From the NCBI GenBank assembly GCA_015143295.1, contig CM026559.1:21280826-21344825 (forward strand): 64,000 bases of DNA. Reading direction: 5' to 3'. The stretch is from Tetracentron sinense. Lineage: Eukaryota; Streptophyta; Magnoliopsida; Trochodendrales; Trochodendraceae. The notes under the pieces were generated by a model that saw only the letters and a list, made by a program, of their open reading frames with translations, had not been told where the DNA came from and did no database searches. Each line of letters begins with the position of its first letter. The stretch's first letter is position 1. The position numbers and the translations under genes were made by a program. This document shows positions 23,488-35,566 of the stretch, piece after piece.

Positions 23488-23866
23488 GTATGCACATCTA
23501 CATATCCTCCTGTATTATCTTTTGTGGAGGCTTTCTTTTGCTGTAAAGTGGCATCTTCGGTGATCTTATTTTGGTTATAAATATATATTCACTCGTTGCT
23601 AGGTATCGTCAAACCTCTTTCATTTCTCAATAACGTGTTAAATATCAGCTTAGATTACATGTGCATCATTGCTAAGATTATCATTTTCATCATCATTATC
23701 ATCAATGCCTTGTTCCAAAAATTTAGGGTAGGTAAAACAAATCCTATTTTGTCATTCCCCTCTATTATAAGTCATGATCGGTTAAATCGTTATCTATCCA
23801 TGTCATTTTTTTACTTCTCCCTCAAACTTTTGCTAGAGACTTCAACCTGTATCAACTCACTTATTC

Positions 23867-24105
23867 TCGTTGGTTTCTTAAAATATCATCTTAAGAGTAC
23901 AAATTGGAGATTATATGCACCTAATTATGTGTGTGTATAACTCATTCTCGTTGGTTCCTTAGAATATCATCTTAAGAGTACATATTGGAGATTATATGCA
24001 CCTAATAATGTGTGTATGTGTATAACTCTTTCTCGTTGGTTCCTTGGAATATCATCTTAAGAGTTCTTATTGGAGAATATATGCACCTAATTATGTGTGT
24101 TTATA
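23867..24105 (+). repeat. ~75-bp tandem triplication downstream of the DUF1644 stop
   Basis: Three units contain TCTCGTTGGTT, ATATCATCTTAAGAG and TATGCACCTAATWATGTGTG in series. They lie in the probable 3' UTR intron (23488-24243) and have diverged by a few substitutions each. Confidence 0.88.
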
Positions 24106-24243
24106 TATATATATATAGTTTTTGTTGATATTTGCTTGAACTAGATGGTGTTCATACTTTTAGAATGGTTATTTATATACTTCGAGTTTTGGTTGGATGG
24201 CTCATTTTATTCTCTTAAACCTTTTTGACCATGCCTAAAACAG

Positions 24244-24750
24244 GCGGAGCAAAGCAATGGAAAGACCGGATGAACATAAGAGGCGAAAGAAAAGGCTCAG
24301 AAATAACAATTTCTAGACAACCACAATCATTGGTATGACATGATTGGTGTGATGTGAGCTATTTTGCAATTCATGGCAGCGCCTACTTGTGTTGTCCGAG
24401 AACAATCCAGATGGTGGCTTCTTTACATTTCTTCTTGGTTTAATTAGACATTTGTTTCCGAACTTATCTTCACAATGGCATGTAAGTATGGTACAACTGC
24501 CTTTGTTAGGTAGATTTTCTTTCAACTATTAAGATTTTGCATTTACACTATAAGCAAAAAAGGAAAGAGTGAAGAAACAAATTATAAATCTTTCAAGGGC
24601 TCTTACTAATTGTGTTGATCTTTAATATTTTGAATTTTAATTTCTCATAGCAGTTGGTTCTGCTCTTCATACAGTTCTATTATTCTATTTATTTTGTGCA
24701 TACTTTCGGCCGTAGTTTGTAGTTTGTATAATAGAATGTATTGGATTAGA
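24244..24750 (+). other. Probable 3' UTR exon of the DUF1644 gene
   Basis: Directly after the stop codon at 23485-23487 there is a splice donor (TAG|GTATGC), and CTAAAACAG|GCGG at 24243/24244 is a good acceptor. The exon would begin at 24244. The 3' end near 24.75 kb is guessed from T-rich sequence around TTTGTATAATAG. The exon junction abuts the stop, so nonsense-mediated decay would not be expected. Confidence 0.45.
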
Positions 24751-25591
24751 GTTGATCTTCATATGGCTATCTTGGTCCTTTTGGTCCTTGTGGAAAGGAA
24801 AAAGAATTTCACGTTCTTCCGGTTCTTCCATTCGGGAAAAGAAGAGTAGGGAAAAAGTGTGAACAATTATTTACTAATAGGGATTTAGCAGGCAAGTGTT
24901 GGGTTTAGCCTTAATTTGCATATACTCTGTTTTGAAAAACAGTCTTGCAAAGAAACTCATTTCTTGCATTGTTCAGCATACAACCTCAAATGGATAATTC
25001 CTTTGAATTGGGCTCAAAACTGTTGGCAAATGATGGTGATAATGCCCTTCTTCAAATCTTCCATCCTTCGAACCTTACCCTAAAACCCCACTGCTATTGA
25101 AAACTTCTCACAAAAAAAATAATAATAATAAAGAAATAAATTCCTCACAGAAAAAAAAAAAAAGTAAGAACAGAAACTGGGCACATGCAAGTTCTGTAAT
25201 ATTCTGAGAAGTGATATTCTTCAAGATTTTATTTTTATTTTTATTATCTATATTCTTGTAGTGGAATCCCATAATTTTTATTCACAAGTAACCCAAGCTT
25301 TAAGATGTTCTTGGTTTAATCCCATAATAATTACTTTGTGATTATTGACATGGTAGGAGGTTTAAGGTTGTTGGCAATTCTGTGTTCTTGTTGAAGACTT
25401 TTATGAGTTTTGAAGTCTCTTGGGATCTAAGGAAAACATCAGCTGACAACTTTGATTTAACCGGTGGACACGTGGAGTAAGGTAAAGTGAAGAGATTGAA
25501 ACGTGGCAGCAATTGTAGAGGACAGTTTTGGTAGAGACGTAGGGAGGTGGGTCTCACAAACTGGTTAACCCAGTTGCTTGTGAGTGAGATA
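24751..25591. other. Intergenic stretch, nothing recognised
   Basis: AT-rich sequence with short A-runs (25110-25165). No coding exon, RNA gene or element termini seen. Confidence 0.5.
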
Positions 25592-25915
25592 GATTCACCG
25601 CCCATCGCCATTGAATTTGCTCCCAAACGTCAACACGTGTCTCATTTAACCCTTATTAACCATGATTAAAATTCTCTAATCTTGAGTGTTCAATAATCTA
25701 ACTTAGTGTTTTTTTAAAAATATTGAACTCTAGTTGAGAATTTTTTATTCTTAAGAGTTAATATTTATTTTAATGTCTTTTAGAAAACTAGAGTTATATT
25801 GTTGAACACTAACGGTTTAGAGAATTTTAACCATGGTTAATAGAGATTAAAGGGGACACATGTCGACCTGTAGGAGTGATTGAACTCTCCCTAAATTCAA
25901 TCGCGATCTTGTTGC
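25592..25915. mobile_element. Foldback MITE (family of 5018 and 16806)
   Basis: Left CGTCAACACGTGTCTCATTTA and right GGGACACATGTCGACC arms are inverted. The core TTAACCATGATTAAAATTCT pairs with AGAATTTTAACCATGGTTAA. Confidence 0.78.
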
Positions 25916-28018
25916 TTGTGGTACAGAGGGCTCTTAGGCAAAGATAAGACCAAAGCATCACCTTCAAACCGACTGCATAAGTAACCTGTTAAAGCAATAA
26001 TATGTGCCGTGTTAATAGAGGCTATTTGAATTGAGCATGTTTTTGAGCATGTTTAGCGATGTCTAATTGTCTATCACTTACACTTAATAAGACCCTCTTA
26101 CCTTTGGTACCCGTTTTGAGTAGTTTGTGGGTGAAACTTATGCAGTATAATGTGCGCTTGTGCTGTGTGTGTGAGTGAGTGCGTGTGTGGTATCTTTCGT
26201 GTTGCTTTTACCGTCGCCTTGTGATGATTGTATGGCTTAACCCAAAAAAAAATTTGAGAACGATTACGCCAGCTCTCTAGGAGGAATCTATTCAGGGATT
26301 TTCTTTCGTGTGTTAACCCATGCTGGTCATAGCGTACCTGACAAACTATATGTGATTGCATGTGTTAAGAAAAGAGCAAAAGTGGGGCTGCACCCAAGCT
26401 CGTCCGCTCGACTCAGCTCGGTTCGTTCGAGCCCTCTGGCATTTCAGGCTCGAATGAATCAGACCAAATTCAAGTCAGACCCTTTTAGATAGAAACTCGG
26501 CTTGACTCGAAGTATTATACATGTGTGTGTGTATATATATATATAGATAATATTTTTTTATAATGTTATTTATATTAATACAAAATAATACTTTTAATTT
26601 TAACATAGATTATAATAATTTTTAATATTAAGATATAATAAGAACAAAAAAAAAAGATAAGAAGTTAACAACAGAAATTCTGATTCTGATCTAACTCTCT
26701 TCTCTTTGACTGAAGGACTACTTCCAGATATTTTTTTTTTTCGTATAGGAATGCATTATTTTTTGTAGTTTCTTGTATTATAATTTCCCAATAAATACTT
26801 TTACTAAAATCATATAAATTTAAAGAAAATATTCGTAAATCAAGTTTAAGCCAACTTGAGCTCGGCTCGGTTTGAATAAAGTGTTGGATTTACTTATTAA
26901 ATCTTTGCACAAGTTAGACAACTAAATAATTGAACAACAATAATATTATATATATATATATATATAATTGAGTTACGCAAATTGAGAGGCGCTCGAAAGA
27001 GAGTCTTTCTAGAAGATAGTCAAAGTCTCTCATGTGCAAAGGAGAAGTCTTATCTCTAGGATACAACTTAACTCGGATTCAACCGATCAATCCTTACGAG
27101 TTTGCACTACTCGACAAATGATGGTGCACCAAACCTCTTTTAGAGTATGCCCAAATAATTAACATGGTCATATGGAATTACTTATGCATCGAAAAGTGCT
27201 AAGGCGGTACCTCAGTTAGAATTACATATTGTAGCCTCTTCGCGTATAAGATGAATAGTTATTTTAAGTTATTGTATGATGAATGTATGTTGATGATATT
27301 CACAATGAAAGTGCAATAAGGACTCGAGAAAAATAAGTAAGACAAATAAGATAAGAAAGATAAAATGTTTCTGCACTCTAACTTATGTAGAATGTCCTAT
27401 TAAGTTAAGTCATGATAAATATGTTATGTTAATGTTTTGTGATATTGTTAATTAGGATTTTATGTCTACTGAGCCGCATGTGTTCAGACAATATATTTTG
27501 TATTGGCAAGTTTAGAATTCGAGGTTTCAGCGGAACTGTTGCAAAATGATGAGTACATTGAAGAGCAAGAAGGTGACTACATAGAAGATGAGAAGAATTT
27601 GGATCAATATCAATATTACTGAACACGTAGTTTTATTAGATTTTGATTATTTAAAAAGTTGTAATTAGATTTCATTATGGATGACATTTAGATTTTCTTT
27701 AGATGGATATGGATTTAAGCTTAGGTTGTTAATTAGATATTTCGATTGATGATTCAGATTTCCAAGTTCAGTTGAATTTATATTGTCATATGTAATTGAT
27801 GACATTCTAACCAAAGAAATTTTAAGTCCTCATTTTAGTATGCTTTACATGTTTTTAAGAAAAGTTCAAAATAAGCAATATCACGGGACAAAGTTCTATT
27901 TTAGCCTGGGTGAGATCTTGGGACGCGATAGTGAGAGAGAGAACTAGGGTTTTGAAGAGATTTTGTTTGTAAAGATAGAAGGAAAGAGAAGATGTTGTTA
28001 GGATATGACATAATTTTC
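25916..28018. other. Repeat-derived intergenic stretch
   Basis: About 26385-26880 is bounded by CTCGACTCAGCTCGGTTCG and GAGCTCGGCTCGGTTTG in opposing sense, resembling the GAGCC-type hAT-like element at 62409-62925 but decayed. A (TA)n tract lies at 26943-26966. From 26970 to 28018 the sequence is unplaced. A short open stretch at about 27505-27620 reads as an acidic peptide ending QYQYY but has no supporting gene context. Confidence 0.5.
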
Positions 28019-28192
28019 AGAGGAATGCTAGCTATCCCTACTCTTAGGCCCTTCCTACTCTCAACGTCTATCAATCACTTGTACAAAATCAACCCTTTAA
28101 ATCATACACATAGGAGAGAGAGTGTGTTTTAATCAAAAGAATGAACAGGTCATTCAGAGTAATAAAGGCCCGAGAGTAGGGCTAGCACTTCT
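28019..28192. mobile_element. Short MITE (GCTAGC...CTACTCTC type)
   Basis: Left GAATGCTAGCTATCCCTACT and the reverse complement of right GTAGGGCTAGCACTTC are inverted repeats of about 25 bp. Related ends recur at 28210-28260 and 30297-30443, suggesting a small local family. Confidence 0.65.
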
Positions 28193-28439
28193 CTAATTTT
28201 TATAAAGACTTATTTCAAATTTTAAGAAAGCTAGCCCTACTCTCAGGGATTTCTTACTTTCAACCAAAAACCAACACGTATCACGCCTAATTTTAAATTT
28301 TTTTTAAGAATACATCAAAATTTAAGTGTAATTTTAATGCTTAGCACAAAAATTCATTAAGGTGCTTAATTAAGCTAACTTATTGAGCATTTTATGGTTC
28401 ATTAAGACGTGCAAATAATATATCTTCAAATAGGCTTAA

Positions 28440-28616
28440 CTATTACACCCCGCCTCTTGTGTAAGTGGTAGGGGTGTGACCTTCCAAGGGGAAGGTATGG
28501 GGATCCAATCCCCCCCCCCCCCCCGGTACGAGCAGCAATAGCTCCACTGGCCAAGCTAATTTCTGACCGACTAAGTAAATGATATCCCCCCCCCCAAAAA
28601 AAAAAAAAGCTTAACT
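28440..28616 (+). mobile_element. tRNA-derived SINE with C- and A-runs
   Basis: A pol III-like A box (TGTAAGTGGTAGGGGTG) and B box (GGGGATCCAATCCCC) are followed by a body (GAGCAGCAATAGCTCC) and a terminal A-run after a C-run. A second copy is at 63130-63290, and a third, split by an insertion, lies at about 62383-62960. Confidence 0.7.
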
Positions 28617-29245
28617 ATTGAACTTTAGTATTAAACTATATTGATATTAAGGGAGCATTTGGGATTTGGGAATGGTTATTTTCATTTGTTAAAACTTAAA
28701 ATAGCTTAATGCTGAATTTCATAAGCCATTTGGTAGGTTGCTTGTGCTCAAGTGTGGGTCCTTGCCTAGCATGAGAGTGTTAGCATCAGGTTAATTTATT
28801 TATAGCAAATGATTGGCCATTCATACATGCCGGTGGAAAATTTGCACACGTTTAGATAAAGGTTAGATTATATACCCACTAGGTTTGGTCGGTGTGGATA
28901 GCTGAAAGGACCGGTCCTTAGCTCGAAGGCTTTGGGACACCATTTGTTACAAAAAAAAAGGTTAGATTATATACAAATAGAGGAGTGTTAGCCTAGACAT
29001 GGACTTCCAAACTCTCATTGTGGTAGTGACATTTATCCTTTGCTACATTCTTAAGAAAAATAAAATTCAAATGAATAAGTTATGGTATCAATTAGTTCTA
29101 AAGGTAACAGAAAAAAAGTAGCAACACATGTTGCTACTATAGGAAGAGTTTAGAAGTCTGTTTTTGGGCTAGAATTTTTGATATAGGGTATTACCAGTTG
29201 ATTCTAGGCTAGCATTGCTACTGCAGGGTATGACTAGTTAACCAC
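28617..29245. other. Intergenic stretch, nothing clear
   Basis: No coding exon. At 28880-28960 the words GGTCGGTGTGGATAGC and GGTCCTTAGCTCGAAGGC suggest a further decayed SINE-like fragment, but it is not defined well enough to annotate separately. Confidence 0.4.
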
Positions 29246-29248
29246 TTA

Positions 29249-30176
29249 GGGCTCGTTTGGTAGGTTTTGTCTATTTCGGACAAATCCAACTAAAATAGAT
29301 TGGTGACGAAAATATTTATACATAGTAAAACCGTTTGGCTATACATAATAATAGATAAAGTTTTTTTTTATAAAATTGTGTTTGGTAACATCATTTTATT
29401 GTAGGGGCAATTGATGTCAATATCAAATAATAATAATTACTATAGTAATAATAATGATAATTAATAACAATAGTAATTAAAATAATAATAATATTAGTAT
29501 ATAAAATAATAAAAACAATAGTATTAATAATAATAATAATAATAATATTAATAACAATAATAATGATAATAATTATAGTAGTAATAATAATAATATTATT
29601 ATTATTATTAATAATAGTAATTAAAATAGTATTAAAATAATAATAATAAGAGCAATGCTAGGTCAACTTTCCGTTTGTCTACTCTCCGTAGCTTTTACTA
29701 TTTTTATACAAGAAGACAAAATAAATGTGGTGGGACCTACAAAAAGTGTCATTCTATTTTGTTTTTTGTATGAAAATAGGGAAGAGTAGACAACCAAAAA
29801 GTGGACCTAGTATTGCTCTAATAATAAGAGTAATAGTAGTAACAATAGTATAATAATAATAAGAATAATAGTTATAATAATAATCTTTAATAGTTATAAT
29901 AATAATATTATTATTGTTAATATGAATAAATAATAATAATAAAGGGACAAAACGGTCAAAAAAATGATAGAACTCTCAGTTCCGACATCTTTTCGAAATA
30001 GATGCGTGCTTCTTCCTCAAAAAGTACAAAAAACTTAAATTTCTATTTTAAACATTTCATGCATATTTTTTAATAAGAAATAGATGCACTATCAAACGAT
30101 TTAAAATGTGAAAATGTATATCCGCATTAAACGTATGGATAAGTAGACCCGAGATATAGACATTCCAAACGACACC
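29249..30176. mobile_element. PIF/Harbinger-type non-autonomous element with TTA duplication
   Basis: Ends GGGCTCGTTTGG and CCAAACGACACC are inverted repeats flanked by TTA on both sides (29246-29248 and 30177-30179), the hallmark of PIF/Harbinger. The interior is dominated by an AAT-type microsatellite (29430-29640 and 29820-29940) that is split by another MITE. No transposase. Confidence 0.78.
29650..29818. mobile_element. 169-bp Tourist-type MITE nested in an AAT microsatellite
   Basis: Terminal inverted repeat GAGCAATGCTAGGTC pairs with GACCTAGTATTGCTC, flanked by TAA (29647-29649 and 29819-29821). It lies within the microsatellite of the larger Harbinger-type element, so it inserted after it. 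Confidence 0.85.
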
Positions 30177-30296
30177 TTATTCTTGTGGAAAGACATGAAA
30201 AATGTCATTTAAGACGTTGCTACTACAATAAGATTTTGAAAGTCTATGTCTGCTAGCATTTGTGACCGTGAAAGGATATGAGACATGTCTTCTCAA

Positions 30297-30443
30297 GGTG
30301 TGCTATTCCTATTCTAAAGCATTTCCTATTCTTAGCCAAAAACCAACGCTTGTTAAAGTAATAACATGTGTTGGTTTTTGGTTGAAATCAAAGGCATGTA
30401 TTTTGGTTGAGAGTAAAGAATGTCTGAGAATACAACTAGCATG
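30297..30443. mobile_element. Short palindromic MITE
   Basis: The element folds on itself around AAAAACCAACGC...TGTTGGTTTTT, with outer arms GTGCTATTCCTATTCT against the reverse complement of AGAATACAACTAGCATG. Its ends resemble those of the MITE at 28019. Confidence 0.6.
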
Positions 30444-31205
30444 ACTTGTCCCCGTGGTAGTATATCTTTCCCAATGGGGTGGATTATGGAATTGTAACAC
30501 CCCGAAATACCCCCTAGGAGTTTAGGGATATTTTAGGTGTCACACTACGTACCTATCAAACCGTCTTGTAATGCACAAGATAAAATACAGTACTAACAAC
30601 GATAATCAGAGCGCGGAAGCTAACATATATGCGGAAGAGTAAACAAATTTTCATTTATTCTAATGATCCAAAATAGTATTCCAAGTTAACATAAATACAA
30701 GACATGTCTAAGTCTAAGGTGGACAGGCCCACCTGTCAAAATATCAAAATACACAAGACCCTCTCATACTCTCCCCTCAACAGTAGTCGAGGTATGGCCA
30801 CGCATCGAGGTCTTGGTCCGCCTGAGACTGTAATGGAATAGCCGGCTCTCTCTCCTCTATATACTCTTCCTCGACCCAAGGCTCCGGGTCGAGGGCTCCC
30901 TCAGTACCTGTCGACATGAAAGTACGGCTGAGCATGGAATACTCAGCGAGTACAAGCTACTAGCAGACCATAACAATAGTAAAACACACAATAGTAATAT
31001 CATACAAGCAGTAATAGAAACATCACAAAGGAAACAGTATAAGGCATGATACAATACAAGCATCCTGACGTGCGTACATGAATGCGAAAACGCCGATAAG
31101 ACTCATGCTTGAAAACCTCTGTCATGTCCTGGTATGCCTCGTAGAAATCATGTATGCGTGCATGCATGAATGCATGATCATCATCTTGTAAACCTCCATC
31201 TTGTA

Positions 31206-33731
31206 TGTAGAGCCCCAGACTTTTTCATGCTTAATACATGACACTTTCGTTGTCATCTTGCCTTTTTAAGAGGTATGATTAATAAATGAAGAAGAATTTG
31301 GAAATTTCGAAATGCCAAAATTGTTCCTCTTCGAAGTACGAACACAACGCAAGTTGAATCGTCAAAATCGGACGAACGAGTCAAAAGATATGGCCAAAAC
31401 AGTCTGTACCTGTAGGAAAACGTATACTGTGTGCATCCGTTGTACAGCTCACCACGGGTACGTTGTACAACTCACCACGGGCACACTGTACATGAGACGA
31501 CGTGACAACGGGTTCGTCACCCTTGACAACGCCACCACGAGTTGGCACTATTCACGCCACCACGAGTTTGCACTATTCACGCCACCACGAGTTGGCACTA
31601 TTCACGCCACCACGAGTTTGCACTATTCATGGCACCACGAGTTGCACTATTCACGCCACCACGAGTTGGCACTATTCACGCCACCACGAGTTGGCACTAT
31701 TCATGGCACCACGAGTTGCACTATTCACGCCACCACGAGTTGGCACTATTCACGCCACCACGAGTTGCACTATTCACGCCACCACGAGTTGGCACTATTC
31801 ACAGCCACCACGAGTTGGCACTATTCACGCCACCACGAGTTGGCACTATTCATGGCACCACGAGTTGGCACTATTCACAGCACCACGAGTTGGCACTATT
31901 CACAGCACAATGTGTTCAGCACTATTCACGGTCCTCGCGTCATTGCAGAAATCCCAGTAAGGGTATTACGGTCTTTTGTCAGTTCACTCTTACCTTAAGA
32001 GTTTAACCCGAGCCTTTAGGGCTTCATTCGACACTTAGAGAGTTTGAGAGAATAGGAGAAAGGGGAGAAGGCGATTCCAACCTAGGGTTTCCATTTTGGA
32101 GAGAAATCAAAGGGTTTTGAAACCCTAGATCAACCTCCAGCCCATTTTTCTTCAAGATCAAGGCACAAACTCGTGAGGAGCATCTCCTCAAACTAGGGCA
32201 GCAGCTACACAGTCGTTTTGGAAAGGGGTTTCTTCCTCATTTCTTCAAGGTCGGTACTTTTTACTACCCTCCTAGTTATAGTTCCTCTTTCCCCTTCTTT
32301 CCTCTTCATTTTCTTTCATTTACACATGTGCTATGAGATGGATGAATGGTAAATAGTAAATGGTAAATGGTGAATGGTGAATGGTGAATGGTGAATGGTG
32401 AATGGAGATGGGATGGGCGATTGGATGCCAATGGTTGTGTGTGATGAACAAATGGGGAAGGGCATTGTTCCAATAATGAACGTACATGTATGATTTGAGT
32501 AAAACTCATCTAGAAAAGCATGTTGTAGGATAAATCCATAATGAACATACCATGTTTGATGAAATGCCAAGGTGAACACAGTGAGCTGAAAATCTGGAAA
32601 TGCATGCCTAATAAATTATGAATATTGCTAGGGACTATGATAGTGTGTTTCCTGCTTTCCCATAATGCTATGAATATTACATTACTAAATCTTTGATGCT
32701 ATATGTGTTGTGAAATTACCCAAATGTCATCTTTAAATTTGAATGCAAGTATGTACACGGTTCCCACGAGCACGGCATGCATGGCATGATTTATCGAGGT
32801 TTTCAAGAACATGGTTAGAGGTGGGACATATCCTACGATATGTTTTACCTCGCTTTTCACAAGAAGACAAGAACCAACATTCCACGAGGTGTCTCCCCTC
32901 ACTCACAAGTGCATATCATGAAGAAGGGTCTCCCTTCCCTCGCAAGTGCATACATATCATAAAGAAGGGTCTCCCTTCCCTCTCAAGTCATCTCACAAGT
33001 GCATCTCACAAGTTACATGATCACAAGCAAGCATGCATGACATGACATGACATACAAGAATCAAGCAAGATAGACAAGACAAGCTTTTACGTACGAAAAG
33101 ATATTTCAAGTCAAGTCAGGTGCACGATGTTTTCAAGAGGATTTATCGGTTTTCTACGAGTTTCAAGCATGATTATAAACTGCTTTACTTCTTTGTATGA
33201 TATAAATTGTTTCCGTGTGACAAATATGAATTTCTCCTGATTATGTATTGCCATGTTTATGCTATAATTGTTGGTTAGTATTCAGTACCCGCTGAGTATT
33301 CCATGCTCAGCCGTACTTCTTATGTCGGCAGGTTCTGAGGGAGCTGCTACTCCATTTGATGTTTGTGCTCCTGGTCCATGGGTGGAAGAGGAGTATGTCG
33401 AGGAGCCTTTGGAGGAACCTCCAGTAGAGGGTTACCAATAGGTGGTTGTAGATTCTGAGTGGTTTAGCTGTGGGTGAGACGAGAGTTAGATTTATGTATT
33501 TGGGCGGGCATGTCCGCACTTTCTTTTGGATTCTTTTTGTGCAAACTTGGATTGATTATGTATATACATAGAGGTTTGGTAGACTTCCGCTATGCCATGT
33601 TAGAGCATGTTTCCGCTGTTTTGTCCTCTATCGTATATGCTCTGTGAGTTTTGCAGGTTAGTTGTCAAGCAAGTCATGATTAGTTGTCCAAAGTTCACTC
33701 TAACTCCTAGGGTGGGTTTTGGGGCGCGACA
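31206..33731 (+). mobile_element. Solo LTR of a related Gypsy family nested in the chromovirus LTR
   Basis: It begins TGTAGAGCCCCAGAC, ends GGGGCGCGACA (2,526 bp), and is flanked by a perfect TTGTA duplication (31201-31205 and 33732-33736). Orientation is opposite to the host element. It is a diverged relative of the host's own LTR family: the leader region, the conserved block (about 33284-33334) and both ends align, but the central repeat arrays differ. No internal region, so it is a solo LTR. Confidence 0.92.
31530..31912 (+). repeat. ~25-bp minisatellite in the solo LTR, about 15 copies
   Basis: Units of CACCACGAGTTGGCACTATT plus CACGC or variants are repeated head to tail, with some units two bases shorter (GAGTTGCACTATTCA). 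The array keeps several frames open for over 150 codons, which is an artefact of the repeat and not a protein. Confidence 0.95.
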
Positions 33732-35475
33732 TTGTAACTTGTGAGCCAGAGGCTAGCACCCGAATCTCCCTGGGCTGCCAACCTCCTTGATATGCAATGC
33801 ACTTGTGAGCCAGAGGTTAGTACCCGAATGTCCCTGGGCTACCAACCTCCTTGATATGCAATGCACTTGGTTTTCTTGTGAGCCAGAGGCTAGCACCTGA
33901 ATCTCCCTGGGCTACCAACCTCCTTGACAATAGGTGATTTTTATTACTTGTTTAGTTTTCTTGTGAGCCAGAGGTTAGCATCCGAATTCTCCCTGGGCTA
34001 CCAACCTCCTTGACAATAGGTGTTTTAGGGGTTATCTTGTGAGCCAGAGGCTAGTACCCGAATTCTCCCTGGGCTACCAACCTCCTTGACATGCAATGTT
34101 TTCTTGTTGTTTATTATATGTACATGCTCTTGAAATCTCGGTTCATGCTATCATGCGTGCTCGTGTACGTGTCAATAGTGACAATCATGATAATGAGGAT
34201 AGTCAAGACATGGCATTACAATTCAATTCATGATATGAGCATGGGTAACTTAAGTAATTTGCATAACATTTGATCAATTTATCATTTATAGGAACGCATG
34301 CATAAAGCTCATTTCTATATTCTTCATTTAGATCATTTATTCATAGTTTAGGTATTTTGTCAACCACTTTCATACATTATTCCTTAGTAGTTTATCTTCT
34401 TTTTTAAATGCATATTTTCCATTCAATCACACAATGGTAAGTTTGTTATTTGTACAATGCTCATCCTCCATTTTCCAATCCACAACCCACACATCATACA
34501 TCACACATTCGGCATCCAATCGCCGTATCCAACCTCCATCCAAGCATCCCTACCCTTTCTTTATCTTGTTTATATTTATTATAGATGACACATTTTGCAA
34601 GGAATAAAACATATTAACAAGAATCATATTTCGTAAGGAAAACCTAGATTTATTGCTAGGGTAAGTTAGTAGGGTGTACTAACCTTGCTCAAGGCTTGAT
34701 CCTTGGTGGGAAACTTGATTGAAGCTCCAATTTGAAAGAAGAACACCTTTGCTTGAAGGAGACTTGAGTTGGGGAAGAAACCCCTTTCAAAAACGTGCTT
34801 GGGTTGCTGCCCTAGCTTGAAGAATGGTTCACACACGAGCTTGAGCCTCGATTTTGAAGCAACTCGAGTTGGGGTGAGCTATGGTTCTTAAACCCCCTTT
34901 GATTTCCTTCTCAAAACCAAACCCTAGGTTAGAGCTTTCTCCTCTTCTCTCTCTATCTCTCAAAATCCCTCAATTGTTGTAAGTGAGGCCTCAAAGGGTC
35001 GAGTAAACCCTTATGGGTAAGGGTTTAACACCTAAAAGACGAAAACGCCCTTACTGAAATTTCTGCAAAAACGCGAAGACCGAGCGATCGGTGTTAATGA
35101 CCGATCGATCGGTTGCTTACCGAGCGATCGGTGTTATTGACCGATCAACCGGTCAAAAACTCACTCTCTGGAAAATTTCCCCATACAAAATCTTTGACCG
35201 TGCGATAGCTACCGATTGATCGGTTTTGGACCGATTGATCGCTGAATGGACCGAGCGATCGGTGCTCTGTAGGTCTGGATTGTTTTGACCATATCTTTTG
35301 ACTCGCTCGTCGGATTTCGACGATTCAACTTGCGTTGGGTTTGTCTTTCGAAAACGCACATTTCTGACATTTCGGAATTTCCGATCTCTCTCTTATTTAT
35401 TAATTAAACTATGAGGAAGGTCAATTAGCTACGAAAATGGTATTCATTAAGTATAGAAAAATCCGGGGTGCTACA

Positions 35476-35492
35476 TTCTCCCCCCTTACAAA
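35476..35492 (-). other. Polypurine tract of the chromovirus
   Basis: In the element's sense, TGTAAGGGGGGAGAA lies immediately before the 3' LTR, matching the tract at 82-95 of the first element. It is the plus-strand priming site in LTR retrotransposons. Confidence 0.85.
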
Positions 35493-35566
35493 AATTTCAT
35501 CCCCGAAATTTGGACGATACATACATGCACAAAATCAAAACAAAATTACAAGCCATATGCACAAGT

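Larger units (their letters stand above)
30493..35475 (-). repeat. 3' LTR of the chromovirus, holding a nested solo LTR
   Basis: It runs from 35475 (TGTAGCACCCC in the element's sense) to 30493. Excluding the insertion at 31206-33731 and one copy of its target duplication, it is about 2,448 bp. It contains the same blocks as the LTR at 97-4921: the GATCGATC-rich block (about 35080-35270), the five-unit tandem repeat (about 33737-34095) and the conserved block near 30910-30960. Confidence 0.9.

Noticed and set aside
27505-27620. Acidic open stretch ending QYQYY
   Set aside because: Only about 38 codons, with no matching neighbouring exons or recognised family; may be a transposon or gene fragment but cannot be supported.
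31312-32006. Long open frames (150-228 codons) over the minisatellite
   Set aside because: Three overlapping frames stay open only because the 25-bp unit lacks stops; the peptides are repeats of the same few residues and lie within an LTR.
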